64,000 bases of DNA from Rhodanobacter soli (lineage in GTDB: Bacteria; Pseudomonadota; Gammaproteobacteria; Xanthomonadales; Rhodanobacteraceae). Made by a program: the position numbers and the translations under genes. Positions within the stretch are counted from its first letter, which is position 1, and every line of letters starts with the position of its first letter. The stretch is taken from assembly GCF_040548735.1 (NCBI RefSeq), contig NZ_JBEPSD010000001.1:868001-932000 (forward strand), read 5' to 3'. Shown here piece after piece: positions 63,746-64,000 of this stretch. The notes under the pieces were generated by a model. It saw only the letters and a list, made by a program, of their open reading frames with translations, did no database searches and was not told the origin of the DNA.

Positions 63746-64000
63746 CACCAGCTCCCCGAAGAACCGCCGCCGCCGAAGCTGCCGCCGCCACCGCTGAAGC
63801 CGCCACCGCCGAAACTTCCGCCGCCGCTGCCGCCACCCCAACCGCTGCCCCCGAAGCCGCCCCAGCCACCGCCACCGATCGAGCGGCCGGCACCGCCGGG
63901 CATCAGCATCAACACGCCGCCGATCAACGCACCGAGGATGCCCGCGCCCATCGAGATCAGCAGCCACAGCAGCCCGCCGACCGCCACGGCACCCAGCGGC
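63745..64000 (-). CDS. TPM-domain protein, C-terminal part (partial)
   Basis: About 85 codons of a gene whose start lies beyond the window. A membrane helix (VGGLLWLLISMGAGILGALIGG) is followed by a glycine/serine-rich tail of repeated GGG, W-G-G and S-F-G-G-G units ending SSGSW. This is the typical C-terminus of YgcG-type TPM proteins; the TPM domain itself is not visible here. Confidence 0.8.
   Translation of the reverse strand, partial: PLGAVAVGGLLWLLISMGAGILGALIGGVLMLMPGGAGRSIGGGGWGGFGGSGWGGGSGGGSFGGGGFSGGGGSFGGGGSSGSW

Overview
High-GC gammaproteobacterial chromosome, most likely Rhodanobacteraceae/Xanthomonadales (Rhodanobacter/Dyella-like). The basis is the conserved order lolB - ispE - tRNA-Gln - prs - rplY, a pilA/pilBCD-coaE locus, a lgt/thyA/folA locus, SufT, split-subunit transhydrogenase genes, many prolyl-oligopeptidase-type enzymes, and several families of GC-rich palindromic intergenic repeats. 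No rRNA operon, intact insertion sequence, integrase or CRISPR array was seen.

Layout. 1-5,150: TPR lipoprotein, lolB, a GNAT-IspE fusion, tRNA-Gln, prs and the start of rplY, all leftward. 5.2-12.7 kb: hemA-prfA, PPK2 kinase, acylphosphatase/TlpA-like/YihY, WrbA-DUF2069, then an intergenic array of fourteen 21-bp units and a small gene of unknown function. 12.9-15.7 kb: a lower-GC block of four leftward genes separated by sequences with the structure of integron attC sites. No integrase is nearby, so it looks like a CALIN (cassettes lacking an integrase). Two of its genes resemble anti-phage functions: a Shedu/DUF4263-like nuclease and an Ltp-repeat superinfection-exclusion-type membrane protein. 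15.9-32.4 kb: housekeeping and metabolic genes (thioesterase, AidB-like dehydrogenase, asparaginase domain, M4 protease, SufT, transhydrogenase split around a sigma/anti-sigma module, cytidine deaminase, nitroreductase, 5'-3' exonuclease, S9 peptidase), with a large nested inverted-repeat element at 22.7-22.95 kb.

32.6-56.6 kb is a type IV pilus locus split by a glycan region. It runs: two pilins (each with a sigma54-like promoter), two GT-C membrane proteins, a CDP-6-deoxysugar pathway (rfbF, rfbG, epimerase, C-methyltransferase, aminotransferase, acetyltransferase), a CmcI-like methyltransferase, a Wzx-like flippase, glycosyltransferases, then pilB, pilC, pilD and coaE. I infer that the cluster makes an N-acylated, C-methylated 4-amino-6-deoxyhexose glycan, possibly for pilin or for O-antigen.

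56.6-64 kb: Nudix/ThiE-like mutT, folA, thyA, an AIM24-family protein on the other strand, lgt, a second S9 peptidase and two TPM-domain genes, the last running off the window.
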